Notes under the pieces: generated by a model
What the model was told of the DNA's origin: nothing
Databases searched by the model: none
What the model saw: only the letters and a program-made list of their open reading frames with translations
Program-made: the position numbers and the translations under genes
Part shown: in pieces, positions 46,089-53,634 of the stretch
How positions within the stretch are numbered: the stretch's first letter is position 1
Layout of the letters: every line of letters starts with the position of its first letter
Source: Salinisphaera sp.
GTDB taxonomy: Bacteria > Pseudomonadota > Gammaproteobacteria > Nevskiales > Salinisphaeraceae
DNA length: 64,000 bases
Direction of reading: 5' to 3'
NCBI RefSeq assembly: GCF_002729955.1
Contig: NZ_PBYA01000018.1
Coordinates: forward strand, 1-64,000

Positions 46089-46193
46089 ATGAAAGACGAA
46101 TACGATTTTTCCAAAAGCGAACGCGGCAAGTTCTATCGGCCCGGCGCTGTATTTCGTATTCGTTCGAACGCAAAGAAAGACCGATCAAAGTGA
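46089..46193 (+). pseudogene. Truncated antitoxin-like fragment (MKDEYDFS family)
   Basis: The 34-residue frame begins MKDEYDFSKSERGKFYRPGA, the start of a widespread short family often annotated as a toxin-antitoxin antitoxin (usually about 70-90 residues, continuing into a ribbon-helix-helix-like part). After residue 22 the sequence becomes unrelated (RIRSNAKKDRSK) and stops. It therefore looks like a decayed fragment, carried between the two arms of an inverted repeat. No toxin gene is beside it. Confidence 0.55.
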
Positions 46194-46216
46194 TCGCTCA
46201 AGGGGCGCCTTCTTTC

Positions 46217-46247
46217 ATCTGTGTGAATCTGCGTAGATCTGTGGATA
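46217..46247 (-). repeat. Right arm of inverted repeat between nrdA and nrdB
   Basis: This arm ends AGATCTGTGGATA on the plus strand and is the inverted partner of 45985-46015. Such CAGAT-rich repeats are common in proteobacterial intergenic DNA. Confidence 0.75.
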
Positions 46248-46320
46248 GGTTTTCTTCAGACAGCGCCCGCATACAACAAAACACCGCTTTTTAACGAAGC
46301 AAGGCAAAAGGAACGACACC

Positions 46321-47520
46321 ATGCTCGACTTCGGAGACACCCCGCGCCAAGGCACGCCCGAGCACAAGCCGGGCAGCACCGCCAATCCGAACCCGGCGGG
46401 TGCCACGCCCGATCCGTTCGCGCTCGACAAGCAGCCCGAAAAGACCCACCAGTCCGGCTCGGAAGAAGCCGTCACCGGCCTGGAACAGGTCGAGCTCGGC
46501 GCCGGCCGTGTCTCCGTGGACGAAAAGCGCATCATCAACTGCCGTGCCGACGTCAACCAGCTCGTGCCCTTCAAGTACACCTGGGCCTGGGAGAAGTATC
46601 TCAACGCCTGCGCCAATCACTGGATGCCGCAGGAAGTGAACATGGCCGCCGATATCGCCATGTGGCAGGACCCGGACGCCCTCACCGAAGACGAGCGCCT
46701 GATCCTCAAACGCGGCTTCGGCTTTTTCGCCTCCAGTGAATCGCTGGTCGCCAACAACATCGTGCTGGGCGTATACAAGCACCTCACCAACCCCGAATGC
46801 CGCCAGTACCTGCTGCGCCAGGCCTTCGAGGAAGCCGTGCACGGGCATACCTTCCAGTACATCGTGGAATCGCTGAATCTCGACGAAGGCGAGATCTTCA
46901 ACATGTACCGCGAGCTGCCCAGCGTGCACAACAAGGCCGCCTGGGCCATGCAGTACACCCAGAGCCTGAACGACCCCAACTTCCAGACCGGCACGCACGA
47001 GAACGACCAGATCTTCCTGCGTGACCTGATCGCCTTCTACGTGATCTTCGAAGGCATCTGGTTCTATGCCGGCTTCGTGCAGTACCTGAGTTTCGGCCGC
47101 CGCAACAAGATGACCGGCACCGCCGAGCAGATGCAGTACATCATGCGCGACGAGTCCATGCACCTGAACTTCGGCATCGACGTGATCAACCAGATCAAGA
47201 TCGAAAACCCGAACCTCTGGACGCAGGAATTCCAGGACGAAGCCCGTCGCATGATCGACGAAGCCATGCACCTGGAAATCGAATACGCCCACGACACCAT
47301 GCCCCGCGGCGTGCTCGGCCTCAACGCCAGCATGTTCGACGAGTACATGAAGTTCATCGCCAACCGCCGTTGCTCTCAGATCGGCCTGGCCGAGCTATAC
47401 CCCGGCGCGGAAAACCCGTTCCCGTGGATGAGCGAGATGATGGATCTCAAGAAGGAGAAGAACTTCTTCGAGACTCGGGTGATTGAATATCAGTCGGGTG
47501 GGGCGCTTAGCTGGGACTAA
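46321..47520 (+). CDS. nrdB: Ribonucleotide reductase small subunit, class Ic type (Phe at the radical site)
   Basis: NrdB holds the metal cofactor that starts the radical for NrdA. The 399-residue protein shows the ferritin-like ligands Glu140 (FFASSESLV), Glu171 and His174 (EEAVHGH). The residue that should be the radical tyrosine (E-x2-H-x3-Y) is Phe178, encoded by TTC at 46852-46854. The first ligand is Glu rather than Asp. Both features define class Ic enzymes, such as Chlamydia trachomatis NrdB, which use a Mn(IV)/Fe(III) cofactor instead of a tyrosyl radical. The C-terminal radical-transfer tyrosine ([14 protein letters not shown]) is kept. A strong terminator follows. Confidence 0.95.
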   Translation: MLDFGDTPRQGTPEHKPGSTANPNPAGATPDPFALDKQPEKTHQSGSEEAVTGLEQVELGAGRVSVDEKRIINCRADVNQLVPFKYTWAWEKYLNACANHWMPQEVNMAADIAMWQDPDALTEDERLILKRGFGFFASSESLVANNIVLGVYKHLTNPECRQYLLRQAFEEAVHGHTFQYIVESLNLDEGEIFNMYRELPSVHNKAAWAMQYTQSLNDPNFQTGTHENDQIFLRDLIAFYVIFEGIWFYAGFVQYLSFGRRNKMTGTAEQMQYIMRDESMHLNFGIDVINQIKIENPNLWTQEFQDEARRMIDEAMHLEIEYAHDTMPRGVLGLNASMFDEYMKFIANRRCSQIGLAELYPGAENPFPWMSEMMDLKKEKNFFETRVIEYQSGGALSWD

Positions 47521-47532
47521 TTTAGTTACATT

Positions 47533-47560
47533 AAAGCGGGCCTTTGGCCCGCTTTTTTTT
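47533..47560 (+). terminator. Rho-independent terminator of nrdAB
   Basis: AAAGCGGGCC pairs with GGCCCGCTTT across a TTT loop and runs into a T8 tract, 13 nt after the nrdB stop. Confidence 0.97.
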
Positions 47561-47574
47561 GGATTTCCGAAGTT

Positions 47575-48678
47575 ATGCAAATTACAATAAAAGAAAAGCC
47601 GGAAACTCAAAGTGTCTGGGTCGTAAGGGCGCAGGGCGGGAACTACATTCCTCATTTTAGACAGGCAGGACTTGTAGCAATTGGTCATCTCAATAGGTTT
47701 GAGCTCCCGCGTTCCGAAGCTGGCTATTATTTCCCAGATTTGAAACAACTGAAAACCGACTACCTTGAGCAAGCAAGACATACTGGAACACATAGCTGGA
47801 AGAGATCAGCTCTAAACCGTTATTCGCAAATCCGAAAATTTGTTGCCGATATTGCGATCGGCGATCTGATTCTCTCTATTGACGGGAATACGCTTTCGAT
47901 TGGACGTATTACCGGGCATCCTTATATAGATTCTAGTCCAGTACAAATACGAAGCGTAACGGCTACGCAGGGTTTTACTGAGATGTCCTTCGATCTAAGG
48001 CGCGAGGTAAATTGGGGGCCGACTATACCTCGCAAAAATCTTCCAGCCGCTTTAAAACGGAGCGTAAGCGCGCGTCAAACAGTTTTTAGCGTCGACAGAC
48101 ATTGGCAAGCGGTTTACCACACCTTGTATCCGATTTTTATTGGTGAAGGAAAACTGCATTTCTCAGCTCGTATAGTGCAAGAAAACCCTATAAATAATTA
48201 TCGAGTTAGCCAGTTTCTCAATATTTTGACTAGTATTGAGGTCGCTACTAAAAGCTTTGAGTCTTTTGGCGTTGTAACGCTTGACGGGCTACAGAAGGAA
48301 TTTCAGCTACTGTTGGAATCCAACAATCTTGAGCTCTCAACTAAAGCGGAGTTCATGTCCAAGGGCTCTATATGGAGCTATTTGGGAGTCAAAGATAAGA
48401 CGGGCAATTGGATCGTAATCGGGGCATTTCTGTACGCGGCTTTGTTTGGAGCGGAGATTCAAGGAATCGGCACCGAAGGTATTATAACGGCGGAAATGCG
48501 CGAGCAGATGCTTAAGGCGTTCCTAACTTATATTGAAGCGAATGATGTTCAAGAGGTTAAGGATAGTCTTCAGCTGCAACTGCCTGATTTTAAAACTTCA
48601 GCTCTCGAAACTTCTGCTTACGACGCGCCGGATGATATAGAACGCCACTATATGTTGACTAGCGAGGAAGCTGATTGA
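47575..48678 (+). CDS. Accessory protein with N-terminal PUA/EVE-like sensor domain
   Basis: This 367-residue protein opens the AT-richer island. Residues about 14-130 (SVWVVRAQGG, HFRQAGLVAIGHL, then IRKFVADIAIGDLILSIDGNTLSIGRITG) resemble the modified-base-reading PUA-like domain found at the N-terminus of Mrr/McrB-type restriction proteins. The rest matches nothing I recognise. It contains a glycine/alanine-rich hydrophobic stretch (WIVIGAFLYAALFGAEIQGI near 282-301) that could insert in a membrane. A sensor plus a membrane-active effector would fit phage defence, but that is inference. The start is ATG 47575 immediately after the nrdB terminator; no ribosome-binding site is obvious. Confidence 0.6.
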   Translation: MQITIKEKPETQSVWVVRAQGGNYIPHFRQAGLVAIGHLNRFELPRSEAGYYFPDLKQLKTDYLEQARHTGTHSWKRSALNRYSQIRKFVADIAIGDLILSIDGNTLSIGRITGHPYIDSSPVQIRSVTATQGFTEMSFDLRREVNWGPTIPRKNLPAALKRSVSARQTVFSVDRHWQAVYHTLYPIFIGEGKLHFSARIVQENPINNYRVSQFLNILTSIEVATKSFESFGVVTLDGLQKEFQLLLESNNLELSTKAEFMSKGSIWSYLGVKDKTGNWIVIGAFLYAALFGAEIQGIGTEGIITAEMREQMLKAFLTYIEANDVQEVKDSLQLQLPDFKTSALETSAYDAPDDIERHYMLTSEEAD

Positions 48679-48948
48679 AAGTCGACCTCGTTTGCGGATA
48701 TGCGTGGATAGGTGGAGGCTTCCCGGCTATAACCGCAGGCGTCGGACGGTGCTAGTACATTTAGTTCCTAAGTAAACGTCTTCGGATATTGCGTTTTCGT
48801 ATTCCGTGCGCAAATTTAAGTTTTGCCTATGATCCGGTGGCAGTATATTCAATCAACAGCAAAGGTCGAGTGTTGTCGTGCAGTGCAAGGCGGTCTCGAA
48901 AGTGCTCCTAATCACGTTACGTGCGAGCTGTGAAGATTTAATGCGCTA

Positions 48949-49488
48949 ATGAATGAAACTCATGTTGCAGGCATATACACCATATCCGCTGCTGTAATCG
49001 CAGTGCTGCTCACGGCCTATTTAAAAGGTTGCGATCTCGATAATCGGAGCCTAAGTGTCAATACGATCGAGCAGACCGAGCAGCGCTCGTTCCTATTTGG
49101 AAGGCCGGCATATCGCCACAACGAAATTGAACAAGCCGGTATCTCCTATTCCGATTATATGAAAATATTTACTAGCGATCCAAAGAACGGTTTGGAAAAA
49201 TCGGAGAGGCTGAATAAATACGATGGCACTGAAGCTAATTGGACTGGTTTTTTCGTGCGAGCGAGAGTCAGAAATAGCGTATACGGCGGTGAAGAAATAC
49301 GCGTAAGTTTTGCAGCCTCTGAGAGTGAATCGCGCGATCAAATCGTAGTTGGTTTTGACTGCATATTGCCCATGGAAAAGAAGAACCTCGTTTCTAGTTT
49401 AACTATTGGAGAAAAAATCAATTGCCGCGGACGGATTAGCACGGAAGGAATGTCAGTTACCGCTAACAGGTTCGAAATTATCGAGTAA
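48949..49488 (+). CDS. Hypothetical membrane-anchored protein, possible OB-fold
   Basis: The 179-residue protein has an N-terminal membrane helix (about 8-25), a polar linker, and a C-terminal beta-rich part (WTGFFVRARVRN, VGFDCIL, IGEKINCRGRIS, VTANRFEIIE) that reads like the tRNA_anti-like OB fold found in many membrane-anchored bacterial proteins of unknown role. Base composition is AT-rich like its neighbour. The 270 bases before it hold no gene. Confidence 0.55.
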   Translation: MNETHVAGIYTISAAVIAVLLTAYLKGCDLDNRSLSVNTIEQTEQRSFLFGRPAYRHNEIEQAGISYSDYMKIFTSDPKNGLEKSERLNKYDGTEANWTGFFVRARVRNSVYGGEEIRVSFAASESESRDQIVVGFDCILPMEKKNLVSSLTIGEKINCRGRISTEGMSVTANRFEIIE

Positions 49489-49552
49489 ATTCGGGGACAG
49501 TATGGGATCCTGGGAACAGTATGAGATGCCCCGGCTTTTTCGGACAGCCAGA

Positions 49553-49630
49553 TCAGGGGTTAGTGGCTAGCTCACGTTCGGAGTTTTCGGGCGTTTGATA
49601 GTTCAGCGACTGATGTAGTCGCTGGGATCG
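49553..49630 (-). pseudogene. IS3-family transposase C-terminal remnant
   Basis: On the minus strand 25 codons before a TGA read RSQRLHQSLNYQTP then ENSERELATNP. This is the characteristic end of the DDE transposase (OrfB) of IS3-family elements (RxHxSLxYxTP). Upstream sequence is lost at a GGGGACAATAT junction. The DNA beyond the stop (CTGTCCGAAAAAGCCGGGG) looks like the element's terminal region. The insertion is a relic marking the edge of the island. Confidence 0.8.
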
Positions 49631-49656
49631 GGGGACAATATATTTAATTCGCTAAT
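49631..49656 (+). repeat. Imperfect direct repeat, left copy
   Basis: GGGGACAATATATTTAATTC is followed by GCTAAT. It matches 53470-53495 in 21 of 26 positions, same orientation. A shorter related GGGGACAGTAT occurs at 49493. Together the two long copies bracket the NERD and helicase genes. Confidence 0.6.
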
Positions 49657-49807
49657 TCGCCCGGGCGAAGCACACTCTGGGTAGAGCGAGAGCCCGGCTC
49701 GGTCATGCGATGTAGGTTCTGACTACGAGTGGATAGTGCGGAACTAATAAAGCTAGACCATCTGACTGGGTATTCTTTTTGTATGCCATAGCGCGGCAAC
49801 TGAAGCC

Positions 49808-50728
49808 TTACTTTCCGCCGGTGTTATCAGGAAGCTCGTGCCGGCACTTCTGCTCGACTTGATGCGTTACACGTTTTATCGCAGCGCGGTCGAGCGGTTG
49901 CGCCGTTGGTGTGCGTACTAGGCTCTTTGCTTCGCGTGGTGTGAATACACGGACGGGCTGTTGATTTGAGCCCTTCACGCGATCGACCTTCCAGCCCGGT
50001 ATCGCTATGGCGGGTGTTGCGATGGTGGGTTCGCCCGTCGCTGAACTAAGCCATTCGCTCAGCCATTGCGCTTGCCGCTTCGCTTGTTCAAGGCATTTAC
50101 GATCCTGCCAACCGGCGAAGTCGATGGTTTGGCCGTCGAACGTCGCGGTGTAGTCGTTCGCGGCATTTTCGCTACGCTTCTGCTTTGAGCGCGCTTTGGT
50201 TTCTACGGCGAACACGCCTGTAGGCCCAATCACCACATGATCGATATTAAATCGTCCGCACGGTAGGTCGTGGAACACTTCGAAGCCGTCTCGCATGAGC
50301 TTGTTGAGCTCTTCGGCCGTTGCGACTTCGCCCTCCCAGCCAAGGCGGAACGCCTGTAGCTCGCGAAATATGCGACGCAGCTTGAAGCCTGAATAGATGG
50401 ATGAGCCCAATATCGTGATAATCGCGAGAGCGACCATAAAATCGAGCACCGGCTCATTCGCGAAGTATGGAATGCCAAACGCTGTAGCCAACGCGATGAA
50501 GCCAACGAGTGGCCCCAGTGCTAAGTAGGACATTGCGTCCATCCCATGAGACCGGCGCTTTTCGGAAAGCTCGTGTCCGGGCGGACGAAGCATGCCACGT
50601 GTAAGCGGGTGCCGGCGTCCGGTTCGTTTGTCACGGTATTCGTTCCACCGCAGTTGCGCGAACACTATAAAGAACGGCGGTGAAATGATCGCTAGCGTGC
50701 CTGCGAGCACGACAAACTGAGTAACCAT
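49808..50728 (-). CDS. NERD-domain nuclease-like membrane protein
   Basis: From ATG 50728 (AGAGGAAG upstream) the protein has 306 residues. Three hydrophobic helices are visible (about 5-26, 67-89, 95-115). A NERD domain follows from about 128: GWEGEVATAEELN, then NIDHVVIGPTGVFAVETKAR, which gives the PD-(D/E)xK residues Asp163, Glu176 and Lys178. NERD domains are nuclease-related and are common in accessory and defence loci. The gene is divergent from a nuclease-helicase gene with 221 nt between them. A start farther upstream is open but adds non-homologous sequence. Confidence 0.85.
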   Translation of the reverse strand: MVTQFVVLAGTLAIISPPFFIVFAQLRWNEYRDKRTGRRHPLTRGMLRPPGHELSEKRRSHGMDAMSYLALGPLVGFIALATAFGIPYFANEPVLDFMVALAIITILGSSIYSGFKLRRIFRELQAFRLGWEGEVATAEELNKLMRDGFEVFHDLPCGRFNIDHVVIGPTGVFAVETKARSKQKRSENAANDYTATFDGQTIDFAGWQDRKCLEQAKRQAQWLSEWLSSATGEPTIATPAIAIPGWKVDRVKGSNQQPVRVFTPREAKSLVRTPTAQPLDRAAIKRVTHQVEQKCRHELPDNTGGK

Positions 50729-50949
50729 TCGAACATCTTCCTCTAAGTCTTTATGTATCCGACCTTGGCGGGCAACGTGCCGCTTGGTTTGGTGATGGCC
50801 CTCGGTCTTTCCTGTTATCGGCAGCATCGCTGAAGAACAGCACTTCGACGGTATCGAAAAGTGGCTGGGCATGACCTGGTCAGTGTGAAGTGCTTGCGAG
50901 CCGTAGCGGGCGATGTATTGTGCTGGGAAACCCTAAGTTGGAAGTTTCT

Positions 50950-52950
50950 ATGCCGCGTGGCACGCGCCATATACCGGCCTATTACGGCGGGGGCATTCCC
51001 GAGTTTTGTTCAACGACGCCGAATGCCGTGCTCGGCCAGCTGGCATCGGCGGGCATAGACCTCGAAGAAACGCAGAAGAACGCGTATCTCGAAGAGATCG
51101 GCATTCTCCAAACGCTGCTAGAAACGCGCCAGGGCACGATTTATCTCGAGTTCGCGGTGCCACGGTTGGCGAGTCGTATCGACGCGGTCGTCATCATCGA
51201 TTCCGCATTATTCGTAATGGAATTCAAATGCGGCGCTGATCGCTTTCATCGTGGCGATATTAATCAGACTTGGGATTATGGGCTCGACCTCAAGAACTTC
51301 CACGCCGGTAGCCACGCGGCGGATATCTTTCCTGTTCTCGTGGCGACAAAGGCGGCGCATAGCGACCAAGCATGGCAGCCGACGCACGCTGATGGCGTAC
51401 GACCGCCGGCATGCAGTGGCGTTTATGGCCTAGCTGATTTGATCGATAACGCACTTGCGAGCCGAGGCGTTGGTTCAATAGACGCACGCGGTTGGGCTGC
51501 CTCCGCGTATCAACCCACGCCGACCATTATTGAAGCGGCGCAAGCGTTATACGCCCAGCATTCTGTAGATGCGATCGCACGTAATGATGCCGGCGCGAAG
51601 AACCTCGCTGACACCTCGGGACGAGTAGATCAAATAATTTTGGAGTCGCAGGCAAATCGAACCAAATCGATTGTGTTCGTCACCGGCGTGCCCGGTGCGG
51701 GCAAAACGCTTGTGGGGCTCGATGTGGCAACAAGGCGTCGAGATATCGATGCGCCGACCCACGCGGTATTCCTTTCGGGCAACGGCCCGCTCGTAATGGT
51801 TTTGCAAGAAGCGCTCACCCGCGACGAGGTTGCTCGGGCCAAAGCGCGCGGCGAGCCGGTTCGCAAGGGGGCGGTGAAACAGAAGGTGAAGCCGTTTATA
51901 CAGAACGTGCATCACTTTCGAGATGAAGGCGTTCGTGATCGCGAAACGCCGCCGCATGACCACGTTGTAATCTTCGACGAGGCACAGCGCGCGTGGAACC
52001 AAGATCGAACCACCAGTTTCATGGCGCGGCGAAAAGGGATTGCGAACTTTGATCAATCCGAGCCTGAGTTTCTGATCGACTATATGGACCGCCACCCCGA
52101 TTGGGCGGTGATCGTATGTCTCGTCGGTGGCGGGCAGGAAATTAATACAGGCGAAGATGGCATCGCCGGCTGGCTCGAATCCCTTTATAACCGCTTTCCG
52201 CACTGGCAGGTCTATATTTCGCCGGAGCTTACCGACCGTGAGTACGCGGCCGGCGGCGCCCTTGAAAACCTCGGCGAACAACGCGTGCTGCTGACCGAAG
52301 AAAGCCTACACCTAGCGGTTTCGATGCGATCATTTCGCGCCGAGAATCTCTCGGCGTTCGTCAAAGCGTTACTCGACTCTGAGCCCAGCGCGGCGCACGA
52401 GTTAGCTGACACCCTCATGCAACGGTATCCGATCGTTGTTACGCGCGATCTCGATGCAGCAAAACGTTGGGTTCGTGAAAAGGCGCGGGGCAATGAGCGC
52501 TTCGGCTTGGTTGCCTCATCGCAGGCCCATCGAATGAAACCGCACGCAGTTGATATTCGAGTGAATATCGATCCGGTGCATTGGTTTTTGAATGACGCGC
52601 GTGATACGCGTTCGAGCTATTACTTAGAAGACGTGGCGACCGAGTTCCATATCCAAGGTTTGGAGCTGGATTGGGTTTGTATGACTTGGGACGCGGATCT
52701 TCGCCGAGTGAATGACGACTGGAGCTATCACGGCTTTCGCGGATCGCGGTGGACCAAAACCCATAAGCTAGAGCGTCAGCGTTATTTGTTGAATGCCTAT
52801 CGCGTGTTACTTACGCGCGCTCGCCAAGGTATGGCGATCTTCGTGCCACCGGGCGATCCGGACGATCCGACACGGGCGCCCGCCTACTACGACGAAACGT
52901 ACCGCTATTTGCGAGCGGCCGGTATCCAGCCGTTGCGCGAATCCGCGTAA
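50950..52950 (+). CDS. Nuclease-SF1 helicase fusion (DUF2075 / Schlafen-like P-loop protein)
   Basis: From ATG 50950 the protein has 666 residues. The N-terminal part holds a PD-(D/E)xK-like arrangement: Glu67 (IYLEFAVPR), Asp78 (SRIDAVVI), Glu91 and Lys93 (VMEFKCG). Then comes a DUF2075 superfamily 1 helicase core: Walker A GVPGAGKT (246-253), Walker B IFDEAQRAW (341-349), the motif V-like FHIQGLELDWV and the motif VI-like YRVLLTRARQGM. Such proteins recur in defence islands. It is divergent from the NERD gene, sits between imperfect direct repeats, and is lower in GC than the housekeeping genes. Confidence 0.88.
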   Translation: MPRGTRHIPAYYGGGIPEFCSTTPNAVLGQLASAGIDLEETQKNAYLEEIGILQTLLETRQGTIYLEFAVPRLASRIDAVVIIDSALFVMEFKCGADRFHRGDINQTWDYGLDLKNFHAGSHAADIFPVLVATKAAHSDQAWQPTHADGVRPPACSGVYGLADLIDNALASRGVGSIDARGWAASAYQPTPTIIEAAQALYAQHSVDAIARNDAGAKNLADTSGRVDQIILESQANRTKSIVFVTGVPGAGKTLVGLDVATRRRDIDAPTHAVFLSGNGPLVMVLQEALTRDEVARAKARGEPVRKGAVKQKVKPFIQNVHHFRDEGVRDRETPPHDHVVIFDEAQRAWNQDRTTSFMARRKGIANFDQSEPEFLIDYMDRHPDWAVIVCLVGGGQEINTGEDGIAGWLESLYNRFPHWQVYISPELTDREYAAGGALENLGEQRVLLTEESLHLAVSMRSFRAENLSAFVKALLDSEPSAAHELADTLMQRYPIVVTRDLDAAKRWVREKARGNERFGLVASSQAHRMKPHAVDIRVNIDPVHWFLNDARDTRSSYYLEDVATEFHIQGLELDWVCMTWDADLRRVNDDWSYHGFRGSRWTKTHKLERQRYLLNAYRVLLTRARQGMAIFVPPGDPDDPTRAPAYYDETYRYLRAAGIQPLRESA

Positions 52951-53094
52951 ATGAACATGGCGGGGGCAAAGCGCGCGGTATTTTCAACAAGCTCCATCTT
53001 AAATGCACTGCCACGTCTTCGAAACTAGCGCACCAAAGGCGGTGAATACGCTTCCCGCGTAAGGCAGAAAAGCGGCTGAATACCAACTAGTGGG

Positions 53095-53178
53095 CTAATC
53101 GTGGCGCGAAGCGGAGATAGCCATATAGCTGAAAAAGCCGCCAACCGCGATAACAAGCAAGCCCATGAAAATATCCAT
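53095..53178 (-). CDS. 27-residue membrane protein
   Basis: ATG 53178, 2 nt after the stop of the gene before it, encodes MDIFMGLLVIAVGGFFSYMA followed by ISASRHD: one membrane helix and a short charged tail. I have seen comparable one-helix frames (GLLxxxVGGxxxYxA) directly behind two-helix partners in other genomes, so this is probably a real small protein. The function is unknown. Confidence 0.5.
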   Translation of the reverse strand: MDIFMGLLVIAVGGFFSYMAISASRHD

Positions 53179-53180
53179 CG

Positions 53181-53408
53181 CTATAAGTCCTCGAGTTGAT
53201 CGATGCGGCGTTCGATTTGTTGGTGCAATCCGTGAATCCCGGCTGCAAAAGAGACTAACGCCACGACGCCGCCGATTAACACAGGCCATGGGGCCACGTC
53301 GAAATGGCTCAATAGCCAACCGACCAGGCTGATGGTCAATGCCGCAAGTATCCCGAGCCAGAACTTGAGATACGCAATCTGTTCGCGAACGCGCTCGCTT
53401 TTCGACAT
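53181..53408 (-). CDS. Small two-helix membrane protein
   Basis: The 75-residue protein starts MSKSERVREQIAYLKFWLGI and has two hydrophobic helices (about 15-34 and 40-58) followed by a charged amphipathic helix (GLHQQIERRIDQLEDL). This architecture, with REQIAYLKFWLGILAAL before the first helix, is a recurring small family of unknown function in accessory DNA. It overlaps functionally with the 27-residue gene directly behind it. The ribosome-binding site is weak. Confidence 0.65.
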   Translation of the reverse strand: MSKSERVREQIAYLKFWLGILAALTISLVGWLLSHFDVAPWPVLIGGVVALVSFAAGIHGLHQQIERRIDQLEDL

Positions 53409-53469
53409 GAATCGATAATACCTGCTTCGACTCGGTCGATCATCTCATCACGGTAAGTAGCTACGACCC

Positions 53470-53495
53470 GGGGACTGTATATTCAATTCGCGAGT
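53470..53495 (+). repeat. Imperfect direct repeat, right copy
   Basis: GGGGACTGTATATTCAATTC is followed by GCGAGT. It is the partner of 49631-49656 and closes the 3.9-kb cassette. Confidence 0.6.
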
Positions 53496-53560
53496 AGGCA
53501 GCTAGATTCGGAGTGAAATCGCAACACGCGCGTTCCGGGCGCCGTCGATTAACCTTTCTG

Positions 53561-53595
53561 GGCCAGGCATGGCTTCTTTAGAACATGACCTGGCC
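53561..53595. repeat. Inverted repeat downstream of the decarboxylase gene
   Basis: GGCCAGGCATG (53561-53571) and CATGACCTGGCC (53584-53595) form an 11-bp stem with one bulge and a 12-nt loop, 39 nt past the stop of the decarboxylase. There is no T-run. A related CATGACCTGG lies at 50869. Confidence 0.6.
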
Positions 53596-53634
53596 TCAGT
53601 GACAATTTGTTAGCCCGCCAGCCGGCCAGCCCGC

